Origin: Kribbella pratensis
GTDB lineage: Bacteria; Actinomycetota; Actinomycetes; Propionibacteriales; Kribbellaceae
Assembly (NCBI RefSeq): GCF_004365355.1
Contig: NZ_SODP01000001.1
Span: forward strand, 875,473-939,472
DNA: 64,000 nt
Direction of reading: 5' to 3'
The notes under the pieces were generated by a model. It worked only from the letters and a program-made list of their open reading frames with translations, did not search any database and was not told where the DNA came from. Each line of letters begins with the position of its first letter. Position 1 is the stretch's first letter. Both the position numbers and the translations under genes were made by a program. Below, piece by piece: positions 52,953 through 61,807 of the stretch.

Positions 52953-54272
52953 GTGACTCGGGTTCTGCTGTATACGGGTAAGGGCGGCGTAGGCAAGACG
53001 ACGTCCGCCGCGGGGACCGCCACGCTCGCCGCACTGCGCGGGCTGCGGACGCTGGTGCTGTCGACGGATGCCGCGCACTCGCTGTCGGACGCGTTCGACT
53101 CCGAGGTCGGTCCGGAGCCGACGGAGATCGACGATCTGCTGTTCGTCCAGCAGATCGACGCGCAGCGCAAGTTCGAGCGGTCCTGGGGTGACATCCAGGC
53201 CTATCTGCGGTCGGTGCTGCACATGGTCGGCGTCGACCCGATCGAGGCCGAGGAGCTGACCGTGCTGCCGGGCGCCGAGGAGGTGCTCGCGTTGCTCGAG
53301 GTGCGCGACCACGTCCGGTCCGGCCGCTGGGACGTGATCGTGGTGGACTGTGCGCCGACCGCGGAGACGCTGCGGCTGCTCGCGTTGCCCGAGGCCCTGA
53401 ACTGGTACATGGACCGGATCTTCAACGCCGAGCGCAAGATGATGCGGACGTTCCGGCCGTTCCTGAGCCGCGGGTCGGGCCTGCCGGTCCCGGACGACAA
53501 CGTCTTCGACGCGTTGCGCCGGTTGCAGAGCGACCTGTCGGACATCCGCACGCTGCTGGCCGGCCCGGACGCCTCGGTGCGGCTCGTGCTGACGCCGGAG
53601 GCGGTCGTGGTCGCCGAGGCGCGGCGGTCACTGACGAGGCTTTCGCTGTATGGGTACCGCGTGGACGGTGTCGTGGCCAACCGGGTCTTCCCGGCTGCAG
53701 GCGCGGACACCTGGCGGCGGCAGTGGGTCGCTGCGCAGCGGGGGATCCTGGAGGAGGTCGCCGACTCGTTCCGGCCGCTGCCGATCTGGGAGTCGCCGTA
53801 CCGGGTCTGTGAGCCGGTGGGCGTCGAGGAGCTGGCCGCGTTCGCGGTGGAGATGTACGGCGGGGACGACCCGTTCGCCCGTGCCACCGACGAGACGTCC
53901 TTGTGGGTGGATCGGCATATCGACACCGACGGACGCACGTACACGCTGACGATGCCGTTGCCCTTGGCATCGGCCAGCGAGCTGGAGCTGGCGCGGCACG
54001 GTGACGAGCTGATCATCACCGTGGGGTCGTACCGTCGGGTCCTGCCGTTGCCGGCGGCGCTGGCGCGTGGAGTGGTCGCTGGTGCCCGGCTCGACGAGGG
54101 ACGGCTGCAGGTGCGGTTCGCGCCGCGGGAGAGTGCGCGCCCCGTCGCCCCGTCCGAGGTGCCCAGCGGATCGGGTCCATTGGAGTCGGCGCAGGAGCTC
54201 GCCCAGGGGCTGACAGCGGAGTACCACGAGCAGCTGGCCCGCCGTACGGCGGCGATCGGAGAGAACCTGTGA
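52953..54272 (+). CDS. ArsA/GET3-like ATPase
   Basis: 439 aa. P-loop GKGGVGKTT, switch I STDAAHSLSDAF, switch II VVDCAPTAETLRLL, and adenine loop VVANRVFPA. ArsA-like ATPases bind membrane proteins or metals. In actinobacteria with a START-like and a small Cys partner the role is unknown. C-terminal 120 residues form a second, non-ATPase domain (VGSYRRVLPLPAALA). It starts (GTG) 4 bp after the START gene and overlaps the next gene by four bases. Confidence 0.92.
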   Translation: MTRVLLYTGKGGVGKTTSAAGTATLAALRGLRTLVLSTDAAHSLSDAFDSEVGPEPTEIDDLLFVQQIDAQRKFERSWGDIQAYLRSVLHMVGVDPIEAEELTVLPGAEEVLALLEVRDHVRSGRWDVIVVDCAPTAETLRLLALPEALNWYMDRIFNAERKMMRTFRPFLSRGSGLPVPDDNVFDALRRLQSDLSDIRTLLAGPDASVRLVLTPEAVVVAEARRSLTRLSLYGYRVDGVVANRVFPAAGADTWRRQWVAAQRGILEEVADSFRPLPIWESPYRVCEPVGVEELAAFAVEMYGGDDPFARATDETSLWVDRHIDTDGRTYTLTMPLPLASASELELARHGDELIITVGSYRRVLPLPAALARGVVAGARLDEGRLQVRFAPRESARPVAPSEVPSGSGPLESAQELAQGLTAEYHEQLARRTAAIGENL

Positions 54273-54649
54273 GCAAGGAGCCGGTCGGCTCGGTCGCGGA
54301 GGAGGCGGCCAAGCTGTTCGCCGTACTGCAGGACGCCGCCGGCGCTCATCCGGTCGAGGAAGACAAACACGAGCACAAGCTCGGGCCGGACTGCGTGTGG
54401 TGTCCGGTGTGTCAGCTGATCCACCGGGTGCGGAACACCAGCCCGGAGACGATCGAGCAGCTGTCGTCGGCGGCCGCCCACGTGCTGGGCTCGTTGAGAT
54501 CTCTGCTGGAGGCCGCCGCGGACGCGGCCCGGCAGGCGCGGGAGGACGCAGCGTCGCGGCCGAAGACCTCCGCGCATCCCGAGGAGGAACCGGCCCCGCC
54601 CAAGGTGGACCGGATCGACGTGAGCGAGGACCCCGAACCATGGGATTGA
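54269..54649 (+). CDS. Small DUF5304-like CxxC protein
   Basis: 126 aa. A conserved cysteine motif, CVWCPVCQLI, follows HKLGPD, then an amphipathic helical stretch (EQLSSAAAHVLGSLRSLLEA) and an acidic tail. This matches the small protein that follows the ArsA ATPase in mycobacteria and streptomycetes. It may bind zinc. Start overlaps ArsA (GTGA) and its end overlaps the ROK kinase by 10 bp, so all are translated together. Confidence 0.78.
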   Translation: MSKEPVGSVAEEAAKLFAVLQDAAGAHPVEEDKHEHKLGPDCVWCPVCQLIHRVRNTSPETIEQLSSAAAHVLGSLRSLLEAAADAARQAREDAASRPKTSAHPEEEPAPPKVDRIDVSEDPEPWD

Positions 54650-55611
54650 CGATCGGCATCGATGTCGGCGGTACGAAGATCGCGGCCGGCGTGGTCGACG
54701 AGTACGGCGCGATCGGGGCCCGCACGCATCGCGAGACCCCGGCGGACTCCGTCGACGGGACCGAGGCGGCGATCTGCGACGCGGCCGCCGAGCTGATCGC
54801 CGGGCACGAGATCGAGGCGGTCGGGATCGGCGCCGCCGGGTTCGTGTCGTCGGACCGGTCGACCGTTTTGTTCGCGCCGAACCTGGCCTGGCGGGACGAG
54901 CCGCTCGGCGCGCGGGTCTCGGAGACGCTGAAGATCCCGGTGGTCGTCGAGAACGACGCGAACGCCGCGGCCTGGGGCGAGTTCGCGTTCGGCGCGGCGA
55001 AGGACGTCGAGCACATGCTCTGCATCACGGTCGGCACCGGTATCGGGGGCGCTGTGGTGAGCGATGGCGAGATGCTCCGGGGCGCTCACGGCGTCGCGGC
55101 CGAGCTCGGCCACATGCGCGTCGTTCCCGGTGGGCATCGGTGCGGGTGCGGGTCGCGCGGATGCCTGGAGCAGTACGCGTCCGGGCGGGCGCTGGTGCGT
55201 GAGGGGCGGGCCCAGGCCGAGTCGGGGTCGATCGCGGCGGCGCAGATGCTGAGCGTGTGCGGGATCACCGACCCGGCGGAGCTGACCGGGCCGATGATCA
55301 CCGAGGCGGCGATGGCAGGCGACCCGTGCGCGGTGGAGCTGCTCGAGGACCTCGGCCGCTGGCTCGGCGAGGGTCTGGCGAGCCTCGCGACGATGTTCGA
55401 CCCGACGCTGATCGTGATCGGCGGCGGCGTGAGCGCGGCGCGGGACCTGCTGATGAAGTCCGCCGAGGTCGCCTTCGAGAAGGTCCTCCCGGCCAAGTCG
55501 AACCGCCCCCATCCCTCCTTCACCCTGGCCCAACTGGGCAACGACGCCGGCCTCATCGGCGCGGCCGACCTGGCCCGCCGTCCGGCTCCTGTCCAGGCTG
55601 CTGCTCGGTGA
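54640..55611 (+). CDS. ROK-family sugar kinase 1 (glucokinase-like)
   Basis: 323 aa from ATG at 54640. ROK signatures: phosphate loop GIDVGGTKIAAGVVD, VENDANAAAWGE, catalytic ITVGTGIGG, and the zinc knuckle GHRCGCGSRGCLEQY. Length and motifs fit ATP- or polyphosphate-dependent glucokinases. It overlaps the small Cys protein by 10 bp. A close paralogue follows at 55670. Confidence 0.92.
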   Translation: MGLTIGIDVGGTKIAAGVVDEYGAIGARTHRETPADSVDGTEAAICDAAAELIAGHEIEAVGIGAAGFVSSDRSTVLFAPNLAWRDEPLGARVSETLKIPVVVENDANAAAWGEFAFGAAKDVEHMLCITVGTGIGGAVVSDGEMLRGAHGVAAELGHMRVVPGGHRCGCGSRGCLEQYASGRALVREGRAQAESGSIAAAQMLSVCGITDPAELTGPMITEAAMAGDPCAVELLEDLGRWLGEGLASLATMFDPTLIVIGGGVSAARDLLMKSAEVAFEKVLPAKSNRPHPSFTLAQLGNDAGLIGAADLARRPAPVQAAAR

Positions 55612-55669
55612 TCTGGGATACTGGAAGCGGACCGGCGGGGGTCGGGGGTACCGCGAGGAAGGTCGAACC

Positions 55670-56812
55670 TTGGCTCTGACGCAGGCTTTGACGATCGGGA
55701 TCGATATCGGCGGGACCAAGGTCGCCGCCGGGGTGGTCGACCCGGAGGCCAACATCCTGGACCGGGTACGGCGGGACACGCCGACCACGGACCCGAAGGA
55801 GACCGAGAACGCGATCGCCGAGATCGTGCACGACCTGGAGTCGCGGCACGACGTGATCGCGGTCGGGATCGGTGCGGCCGGGTTCGTCGACGTGACCCGG
55901 TCCTCGGTGTTGTTCGCGCCGCACCTCGCCTGGCGGCACGAGCCGCTGCGGGACGCGGTCGAGCGCCGACTCGGCCTTCCGGTCGTGGTGGAGAACGACG
56001 CCAACGCGGCCGCCTGGTCCGAGTGGCGCTTCGGCGGCGGGCAGGGCGAGAGCCACCTGGTCTGCGTCACGCTCGGCACCGGCATCGGCGGCGCGATCCT
56101 CAACGACGGCTCCCTGCAGCGCGGGAAGTTCGGCATCGCCGGGGAGTTCGGCCATATGCAGGTCGTCCCCGGCGGCCACCGCTGCGAGTGCGGCAACCGC
56201 GGGTGCTGGGAGCAGTACGCGTCCGGTAACGCGCTCACCCGCGAGGCCCGCGAGCTGGCGAGGTCCGGCTCGCCCGTCGCGCACAACCTGCTGCGGGCGG
56301 CCGGCGGCGACCCGGGCAAGATCAACGGCCCGATGGTGACCGAGCTGGCCAAGGACGGCGACCCGGTCGCGGTCGAGTTGCTCGAGGACGTCGGCCGCTG
56401 GCTCGGCATCGGTCTGGCCAACCTGGCCGCCGCGCTGGACCCCGGCACGTTCGTGATCGGTGGCGGCGTGTCCGACGCCGGCGAGCTACTGCTGGCGCCG
56501 GCCCGCGAGGCGTTCAAGCGGACGCTGACCGGCCGCGGCTTCCGCCCGGAGGCCAGGATCGTCCGCGCGGTGCTCGGCCCGGAGGCCGGTCTCGTCGGTG
56601 CGGCCGATCTCGCTCGCGAAGAGGCGACCTGGTTGCGGCGGGTCCGGGTCAAGACGACCGCGGTCACCGCGAAGACGGCCGCCGCACGCGGACGCTCGAC
56701 CCGCTTGGAGCGGGCCGCCCGCAAGTCGGCCGGCCGGCGTACCGGAATGCGCGCCGCGGCCACCGAGACCGAGCTGCACCCGGCTGACATGAACGGCGAC
56801 AACGAGGCATGA
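55670..56812 (+). CDS. ROK-family sugar kinase 2 with cationic C-terminal tail
   Basis: 380 aa from TTG at 55670 (GAGGAAGG upstream). Same motifs as kinase 1: GIDIGGTKVAAGVVD, VENDANAAAWSE, VTLGTGIGG, GHRCECGNRGCWEQY. The last 60 residues (from about 322) are extra and rich in Arg/Lys (TTAVTAKTAAARGRSTRLERAA), not part of the ROK fold; they could bind nucleic acid or acidic polymer such as polyphosphate. Its end overlaps the EEP gene (ATGA). Confidence 0.9.
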   Translation: MALTQALTIGIDIGGTKVAAGVVDPEANILDRVRRDTPTTDPKETENAIAEIVHDLESRHDVIAVGIGAAGFVDVTRSSVLFAPHLAWRHEPLRDAVERRLGLPVVVENDANAAAWSEWRFGGGQGESHLVCVTLGTGIGGAILNDGSLQRGKFGIAGEFGHMQVVPGGHRCECGNRGCWEQYASGNALTREARELARSGSPVAHNLLRAAGGDPGKINGPMVTELAKDGDPVAVELLEDVGRWLGIGLANLAAALDPGTFVIGGGVSDAGELLLAPAREAFKRTLTGRGFRPEARIVRAVLGPEAGLVGAADLAREEATWLRRVRVKTTAVTAKTAAARGRSTRLERAARKSAGRRTGMRAAATETELHPADMNGDNEA

Positions 56813-57513
56813 GCGACAGGCCGCCTGCAGAGGCGGTGCTGCGAGTGCTGTCGTACAACGTGCACCGCTGGGGCGACGACCGTACGGCGCTCGCCCGGGT
56901 GGTGAAGGCGTGCGCGCCGGACGTGATGCTGGTGCAGGAGGCCCCGACCTGGTTCGGCACCCGGCGCAAGCGACGCGCGATGGCCGCGACGTTCGGCCTG
57001 CGGTACGTCGCGGCGTCGGCCCGCAACGCGATCCTGGTTGCCGACGGCATCGAGCTGACCGGCATCCGCGGCCGCCGGATCTGGCGCCCGTTCGTCCGCC
57101 GCCGCCTGAACCTCATCGCCACCCAGCTGCCCGGCGGCGCGGTCGGCGGCGTACTCGTCCTGGGCTCGACCCGCCTCGCGGTCGTCGTCTGCCACCTCGG
57201 CCTGCATCCTCGCGGCCGAGTCCACGAGATCGCTCAGGTCCTGGCTTTGTGCCAGTCCTTCGGTACCCCGTACCTCCTCGCCGGCGACATCAACGAAGAA
57301 CCCGACGGCCCGGTGTGGAAACACCTCGCCGAAGAAGGCCTCCTCGACCTGAACGCCGGCCCCACCTTCAACTCGGCCACGCCCCACAAACGCATCGACG
57401 CCGCCGAGCTCTCACCCGAACTCAACGGCCGCCTCCGCCACATCCCCGCCACCCGTGAGGACCTGGCCGCAGCATCCGACCACTTGCCGCTCCTGGTGGA
57501 GCTCCGGCCCTAG
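56809..57513 (+). CDS. Endonuclease/exonuclease/phosphatase-family protein
   Basis: 234 aa. EEP fold motifs: VLSYNVHRWGDDR, VMLVQEAP, VVVCHLGLHPRGR, LAGDINEEPDG and SDHLPLLV. Members act on phosphodiesters in DNA, RNA, inositol phosphates or sphingolipids; which one is not visible. It overlaps ROK kinase 2 by four bases, and its stop overlaps the convergent enoyl-CoA hydratase by four bases. Confidence 0.88.
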   Translation: MSDRPPAEAVLRVLSYNVHRWGDDRTALARVVKACAPDVMLVQEAPTWFGTRRKRRAMAATFGLRYVAASARNAILVADGIELTGIRGRRIWRPFVRRRLNLIATQLPGGAVGGVLVLGSTRLAVVVCHLGLHPRGRVHEIAQVLALCQSFGTPYLLAGDINEEPDGPVWKHLAEEGLLDLNAGPTFNSATPHKRIDAAELSPELNGRLRHIPATREDLAAASDHLPLLVELRP

Positions 57514-58259
57514 CTCTTGCGCCGGTTGAGGAAGTCGAGCATGGCTTGCTGGGCGGCAGACGAGCCGAAGAGGCTGGCCGAGAGCTCGGCGAGGTCTTTG
57601 CCGCGGGCATCGATGTCGGCGAGGAGCTCGCGGTTGAGCAGCTTCTTCGTCTCCTGCAAACCCTGGGGCACGCCCTTCAGCACCGCCTCCAGCACCGCGC
57701 CGACCGCCGCGTCCAGGTCGTCGTCCGGCACCGTCAGCGTCAGCAGCCCGAACCGCGCCGCCTCGAGCGCGTCGAAACCGCTGCCGGTCAGGAACGTGTA
57801 CCCCGCCGCCCGGTCCGTCAGCCGGGGAAGAACAGTCAGCGAAATCGTCGCCGCCGCAAGCCCCAGCCGCACCTCGGTCAGCGCGAAGGTCGCGCTCTCC
57901 CCGGCGACGCTGATGTCGGACGCCGCGACGATCCCGACGCCACCCGCGCGCACCGCGCCTGCCACCCGCGCGATCACCGGCTTCGGGTTCGCGACGATCG
58001 CCCGCTGTACGTCGACCATCCGCTGCGCCCCGACGCCCATACCCACGGTCGTCGCCTCGGACATATCGGCCCCTGAACAGAACACGTCCAACGCCGACCG
58101 GATCACGATCGCCCGCACCAGGTCGTCCGCCCCCGCCGCCTCGAGCTGCTCGAGCAACTCGCCCGTCAACTGCTGCGACAGCGCGTTCTTGTTCTGCGGC
58201 GAATCCAGCGTGATCGTCGCAACGCCGTCAGCCACGTCCAGGTGCACGAGTTCGGTCAT
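57510..58259 (-). CDS. Enoyl-CoA hydratase/isomerase-family protein
   Basis: 249 aa from ATG at 58259. Crotonase fold: TITLDSPQNKNALSQQL, VFCSGADMSEA, the oxyanion hole AGAVRAGGVGIVAASDI, and catalytic-region TEVRLGLAAATIS. Hydrates enoyl-CoA in fatty acid oxidation; the precise reaction is unknown. It is the downstream partner of a DUF4440-type protein, 17 bp apart. Confidence 0.9.
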   Translation of the reverse strand: MTELVHLDVADGVATITLDSPQNKNALSQQLTGELLEQLEAAGADDLVRAIVIRSALDVFCSGADMSEATTVGMGVGAQRMVDVQRAIVANPKPVIARVAGAVRAGGVGIVAASDISVAGESATFALTEVRLGLAAATISLTVLPRLTDRAAGYTFLTGSGFDALEAARFGLLTLTVPDDDLDAAVGAVLEAVLKGVPQGLQETKKLLNRELLADIDARGKDLAELSASLFGSSAAQQAMLDFLNRRKS

Positions 58260-58276
58260 GGCGCCATCCAACACCG

Positions 58277-58699
58277 TCACGGGCCGGAGGGGGAGGCCTT
58301 CGGGTTGAGGGGGTCGGCGTGGCGGTGGGTGATTTTCCACTCATCGTTCTCGGCGCGGAACACCATCGTGGCCCGGAGGACGTGCGGAACCGGCACGGGC
58401 TGGGTGATGTGGTGCACCGTGCACCGCTCGATCGCGACCGTGTACGCCGTGTCCGCGCCGACGTGCTTCTCGAGGTACTCGAACTCGACCTTCGCGCCGG
58501 TGTCGCGGAACTGTGACGACGCCCACTCGTACCGCGGCCCGATCTGGGACCAGCCGACCTCGTGGCCGCCGAAGCCGCCGAAGATCGAGCTCTGCTCGCT
58601 GTGCGACACCAGCGGCATCCACAACGACGCGTCCCCGTTGACGAAGGCGGTGTTGGCCTCCTCGAACCGGCGCAGGAACGATTCGAAGTCTTCGATCAC
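58277..58699 (-). CDS. DUF4440/SnoaL-like (NTF2-fold) protein
   Basis: 140 aa from GTG at 58699. NTF2 pattern: FLRRFEEANTAFVNGDASLW, SIFGGFGGHEVGW, VEFEYLEKHVG, LRATMVFRAENDEWKITHRHADPL (ends in the typical WKI..H). Function unknown; such proteins often bind small ligands. It precedes an enoyl-CoA hydratase gene and follows the TIGR00300 gene. Confidence 0.82.
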   Translation of the reverse strand: MIEDFESFLRRFEEANTAFVNGDASLWMPLVSHSEQSSIFGGFGGHEVGWSQIGPRYEWASSQFRDTGAKVEFEYLEKHVGADTAYTVAIERCTVHHITQPVPVPHVLRATMVFRAENDEWKITHRHADPLNPKASPSGP

Positions 58700-58725
58700 C
58701 CAGCCAGTCTCACCCGAGCACGGGG

Positions 58726-59955
58726 TCACTTGCTGTCGGCGTACTCCGGGGACAGCTCGCGGGCCAGGTGCTCGATGAACAGGCCGACGTCCGTGACGAT
58801 GCCGCGCGCCTGCGACGAACCGCGGTCGGCGAGCTTGGTCACTGTCGCCGGGTTGATGTCCACGCAGGTCAGCGGGATCGACGCGGGCAAGATGTTGCCG
58901 GTGGCAACCGAGTGCAGCATGGTCGCCGCCATCAGGCAGTACCCGACGCCGTCCAGCTCGGCGCGCATCGCGCGCTGCCCCTCGAGGACGTCGGTGTAGA
59001 CGTCCGGCAGCGGCCCGTCGTCGCGCACCGACCCGACCAGCACGAACTTCCCGCCCGTCTTCACCAGCGCGTGCATCACGCCCGAGGTGAGGACGCCCTG
59101 CTCGACCGCGGCCTTGATCGAACCCGCCTTGCGGATCGTGTTGATCGCGCGGATGTGGTGCTCGTGCCCGTGCTCGACGCCCCGCCCGCGCGCGAGGTCG
59201 ACGCCGAGCGACGTCCCGTACAGCGAGGACTCGATGTCGTGTGTCGCGAGTGCGTTGCCGGCGAACAGCACGTCGACGTACCCGGCCTCGACGATCGCGA
59301 CCATCGCCGGCGCGGCGCCGGTGTGCACGATGCCGGGGCCGCCGACCCACAGCACCTTCTGCCCGTTGGCCTTTGCCTCGCGCATACCGTCCGCGACCTG
59401 CTTGACGAGGACCCGCTGCGGCTTCTCCGAGGACACGTCCGACTCCATGAAGCCGAACCCGTCCTCGGTGCTCGTCACGATCGGGGGAGTGACCCGCACG
59501 CCCTGCGCGCTGGTGATGATCTTCATCCCGGCACGCACGTCCGACATCGGGATCGTCCTGACCGCATCACCCTCGACGAGCAGACCGCAGTCCATCTCCG
59601 GGTTCTGCACCGCGACCCAATGGCCGTCGAGCCGCACGCTCGTGGGGAGGTTCGTCGTGGAGTAGAACCCGTCGGGGAACACGCCGTCGGTGGTCACCTC
59701 GGTGATGTCCGGCGTACCGGGGTCGACCAGGTTCGCGCCCTTGGTCTGGATCCGCATCAGCAGCCGCTGCAGCGACTCTTCGTCGTCCGCGCCGACCGTC
59801 ATCCGGACCGTGGACGGGTCGTCCTTGTCATAGCCGAGGTCGAACTTGTCCAGCGTGTACTCACCGCCGTACCCGCGGATGTCGTCGAGGACGCGGGACA
59901 GCAACCCGGAGTCCATCAGGTGGCCGGTGATCTCGACGGTCTCGGTGACCTGCAC
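58726..59955 (-). CDS. TIGR00300/LOR-SDH-type protein (ornithine cyclodeaminase-like)
   Basis: 409 aa from GTG at 59955 with a GGAGG ribosome site. Contains the LOR/SDH-type N-terminal domain (VEITGHLMDSGLLSRVLDDI) and an NAD-binding second half (VLWVGGPGIVHTGAAPAMV, VDVLFAGNALATHDIES, LARGRGVEHGHEHHIRAI). Archaeal relatives and the cyanobacterial AgrE/ArgZ C-domain convert ornithine to proline and ammonia. Activity here is inferred from family. Confidence 0.85.
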   Translation of the reverse strand: MQVTETVEITGHLMDSGLLSRVLDDIRGYGGEYTLDKFDLGYDKDDPSTVRMTVGADDEESLQRLLMRIQTKGANLVDPGTPDITEVTTDGVFPDGFYSTTNLPTSVRLDGHWVAVQNPEMDCGLLVEGDAVRTIPMSDVRAGMKIITSAQGVRVTPPIVTSTEDGFGFMESDVSSEKPQRVLVKQVADGMREAKANGQKVLWVGGPGIVHTGAAPAMVAIVEAGYVDVLFAGNALATHDIESSLYGTSLGVDLARGRGVEHGHEHHIRAINTIRKAGSIKAAVEQGVLTSGVMHALVKTGGKFVLVGSVRDDGPLPDVYTDVLEGQRAMRAELDGVGYCLMAATMLHSVATGNILPASIPLTCVDINPATVTKLADRGSSQARGIVTDVGLFIEHLARELSPEYADSK

Positions 59956-60005
59956 GGGTGCCCTCCTCGCGATTCGTCGGATTGTCCGACGATCCGCATG
60001 CTAGC

Positions 60006-60719
60006 TCAGACGACCGCCCCGTCGTCGCCCCCGTCACCAGGTGGAAGGCGGTCCTTCATCCGGAAGACCAGCGTCAGGAAGCCGCCGATGAAGCCGGCGA
60101 CCGCAAGCGTGGTGATCCGGCCGGTGCCGAAGTCGAGGACGGCGGCCGCGATCAGCAGCAGCGGACCGCCGAGCAGCCCGAGCCAGGCAAGCCGGGTGAT
60201 CCAGTCCAGCCGCGGGCCGCGGGGCGGCTCCGGCGGGACGAAGTGGTCGTGCGGGTCGTCGTCCTTGCGCTTCGGCTTGGTGTCCTCGTCGTCGTGGTCG
60301 TTCGCGGCAGGCGTTTCCTCGACGGTGAGCCCGGTCGGTACGTCGATCAGAGGCTCGTACTTGTCGTCGACGTCTTCGCTCGCCGGCCACCGCGGCACCG
60401 GGTCCTCGCCGCCGTCGTGCCCCGGCGCGGACGGCTGGCTGAACTGCTGGACCAGCGACTCCCACTCCGCGTCCTCGGTACTGCGGTCGATCACCGGGCG
60501 GGCCTCGTCCACTGCCGCGGCGTCGACGAAGATCTCGTCGTACCCGACCGGAATGCGGACCGGTTCCTCGGCCTCCTCCGGCGTCCGGGCCTCGCTCTGG
60601 TTCTCGCAGTACGCCGCGATCCCGGCTGCGGCGAGCGCGTCCAGCACCGGCTCGGCGACCAACGGGTCGATCCCCCCGAGCGACGTGTACGACGCCGCAG
60701 TCAGTCCGTTGTCACGCAT
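60006..60719 (-). CDS. Membrane protein with acidic disordered middle, unknown function
   Basis: 237 aa from ATG at 60719, overlapping the esterase stop by 8 bp. N-terminal 60 residues resemble a small sensor-like domain (DPLVAEPVLDALAAAGIAAYCEN), as in DUF2007-like proteins; then an Asp/Glu-rich disordered section (about 70-160) and two C-terminal helices (LAWLGLLGGPLLLIAAAVLD and ITTLAVAGFIGGFLTLVF). Coupled to the esterase gene. I do not recognise a function. Confidence 0.75.
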   Translation of the reverse strand: MRDNGLTAASYTSLGGIDPLVAEPVLDALAAAGIAAYCENQSEARTPEEAEEPVRIPVGYDEIFVDAAAVDEARPVIDRSTEDAEWESLVQQFSQPSAPGHDGGEDPVPRWPASEDVDDKYEPLIDVPTGLTVEETPAANDHDDEDTKPKRKDDDPHDHFVPPEPPRGPRLDWITRLAWLGLLGGPLLLIAAAVLDFGTGRITTLAVAGFIGGFLTLVFRMKDRLPPGDGGDDGAVV

Positions 60720-61482
60720 CGCTGTTACCACTCAGCCGCTTGATGAAGGCTGATGAGTCCGCGAAGATCCGCGGTGCATCGTTGTCCAGAGTTGCCACGT
60801 GATAGCTGTTCTCGAGCAGGGTCTCGGTCACGTCGCGGGACGAGATCGACGACAGCACCGTCCGCCCCGAGCTCGGCTCCACCACATGATCGACAGTACT
60901 GCGGAACAACAGCACCGGCTGCGTGACTTCGGCCAAATCATTGCGGGTGAGCTTCCACAGTTGCGACAGCGAACGCAGCGCGCGCAGCGGCATCCGGTCG
61001 TACGCGCCCTCGTCGACGTCCGGTTTCTTGATGTCGTTCGAGATGCCGGGGAATGCCGGCACCAGCCTGGACAGCACCGGCAGGAGCGCCAGCCGCTTAT
61101 CGTCGGTGCGCACCGACGGGTTGATCAGGATCAGACCGGAAACGTCCGTCCCGTGCTGCTCGGCCAGCCGCAGGACGAGGCAGCCGCCCATCGACAGTCC
61201 GACCAGGAAGACGTGGTCGTGCTCCTTACGCAGGCGCTCCAGCTCGTTGTCGAGTACGGCGTACCAGTCCGGCCAGCCGGTCTTGTTCATCTCCTGCCAG
61301 CTGGTCCCGTGACCGGGCAGCCGCGGCACGGCGACGCCGTACCCCTCGGTAGCGAGGTGCTCGGCGAAGGGGAGCATCGACTTCGGTGAGCCGGTGAACC
61401 CGTGGCTGAGCAGGACTCCGACGGCCGCGTTCGCCCCGCTTCCGGGCCTGCGAAACTCCTCCGCGTGGGCTTGCACTGGCAC
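60712..61482 (-). CDS. Carboxylesterase/monoacylglycerol lipase-like hydrolase
   Basis: 256 aa from GTG at 61482 (GAGGAG six to eight bases upstream). Alpha/beta hydrolase: VLLSHGFTGSPKSM, GHGTSWQEM, nucleophile GLSMGGCLVLRLA, acid in FRSTVDHVVEP, and His in NSYHVATLDND. Matches the Est30/monoglyceride lipase group, which cleaves short acyl esters. Divergent from plsC across 325 bp. Confidence 0.9.
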   Translation of the reverse strand: MPVQAHAEEFRRPGSGANAAVGVLLSHGFTGSPKSMLPFAEHLATEGYGVAVPRLPGHGTSWQEMNKTGWPDWYAVLDNELERLRKEHDHVFLVGLSMGGCLVLRLAEQHGTDVSGLILINPSVRTDDKRLALLPVLSRLVPAFPGISNDIKKPDVDEGAYDRMPLRALRSLSQLWKLTRNDLAEVTQPVLLFRSTVDHVVEPSSGRTVLSSISSRDVTETLLENSYHVATLDNDAPRIFADSSAFIKRLSGNSDA

Positions 61483-61807
61483 GCTCGACTCCTCGCCGTT
61501 CCGTTCCTCACAGACGCCCGGACCGGAGACCGGCCGGAGCGCCACCCAATCGTCGCATCTGGGCTGCGTCCAGTCTGCATCCAGGTGACAACACGGTGAG
61601 CAACACCCACATTCCTGGCGGTGACATTGCCTGAGGGGGAAGCTGGAACGTAGTGTCCGCACCGGGACGGTCTGTGCGCCGAGAATGTTGCCTGGCCGCC
61701 ACCGGCGGGCACTGGTGCCGGAAGAGGGTACGGCCGACGATGGGTTCGGTGAGCGTTGTCGGGTGATGCGAGTCGGTGTGTCGGGCGAGTGACGGAGGTC
61801 GAGGCGG
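61483..61807. other. Non-coding region between divergent esterase and plsC genes
   Basis: 325 bp. A plausible + strand promoter for plsC lies at TTGCCT (61637), 18 bases, TAGTGT (61661-61666), leaving a leader of about 135 bases. No hairpin with a T tract or reading frame with a good start was seen. Confidence 0.4.

Noticed and set aside
61760..61790. RecA-NDp promoter upstream of plsC at TTGTCGGGT
   Set aside because: No TAnnnT element follows at 8 bases.
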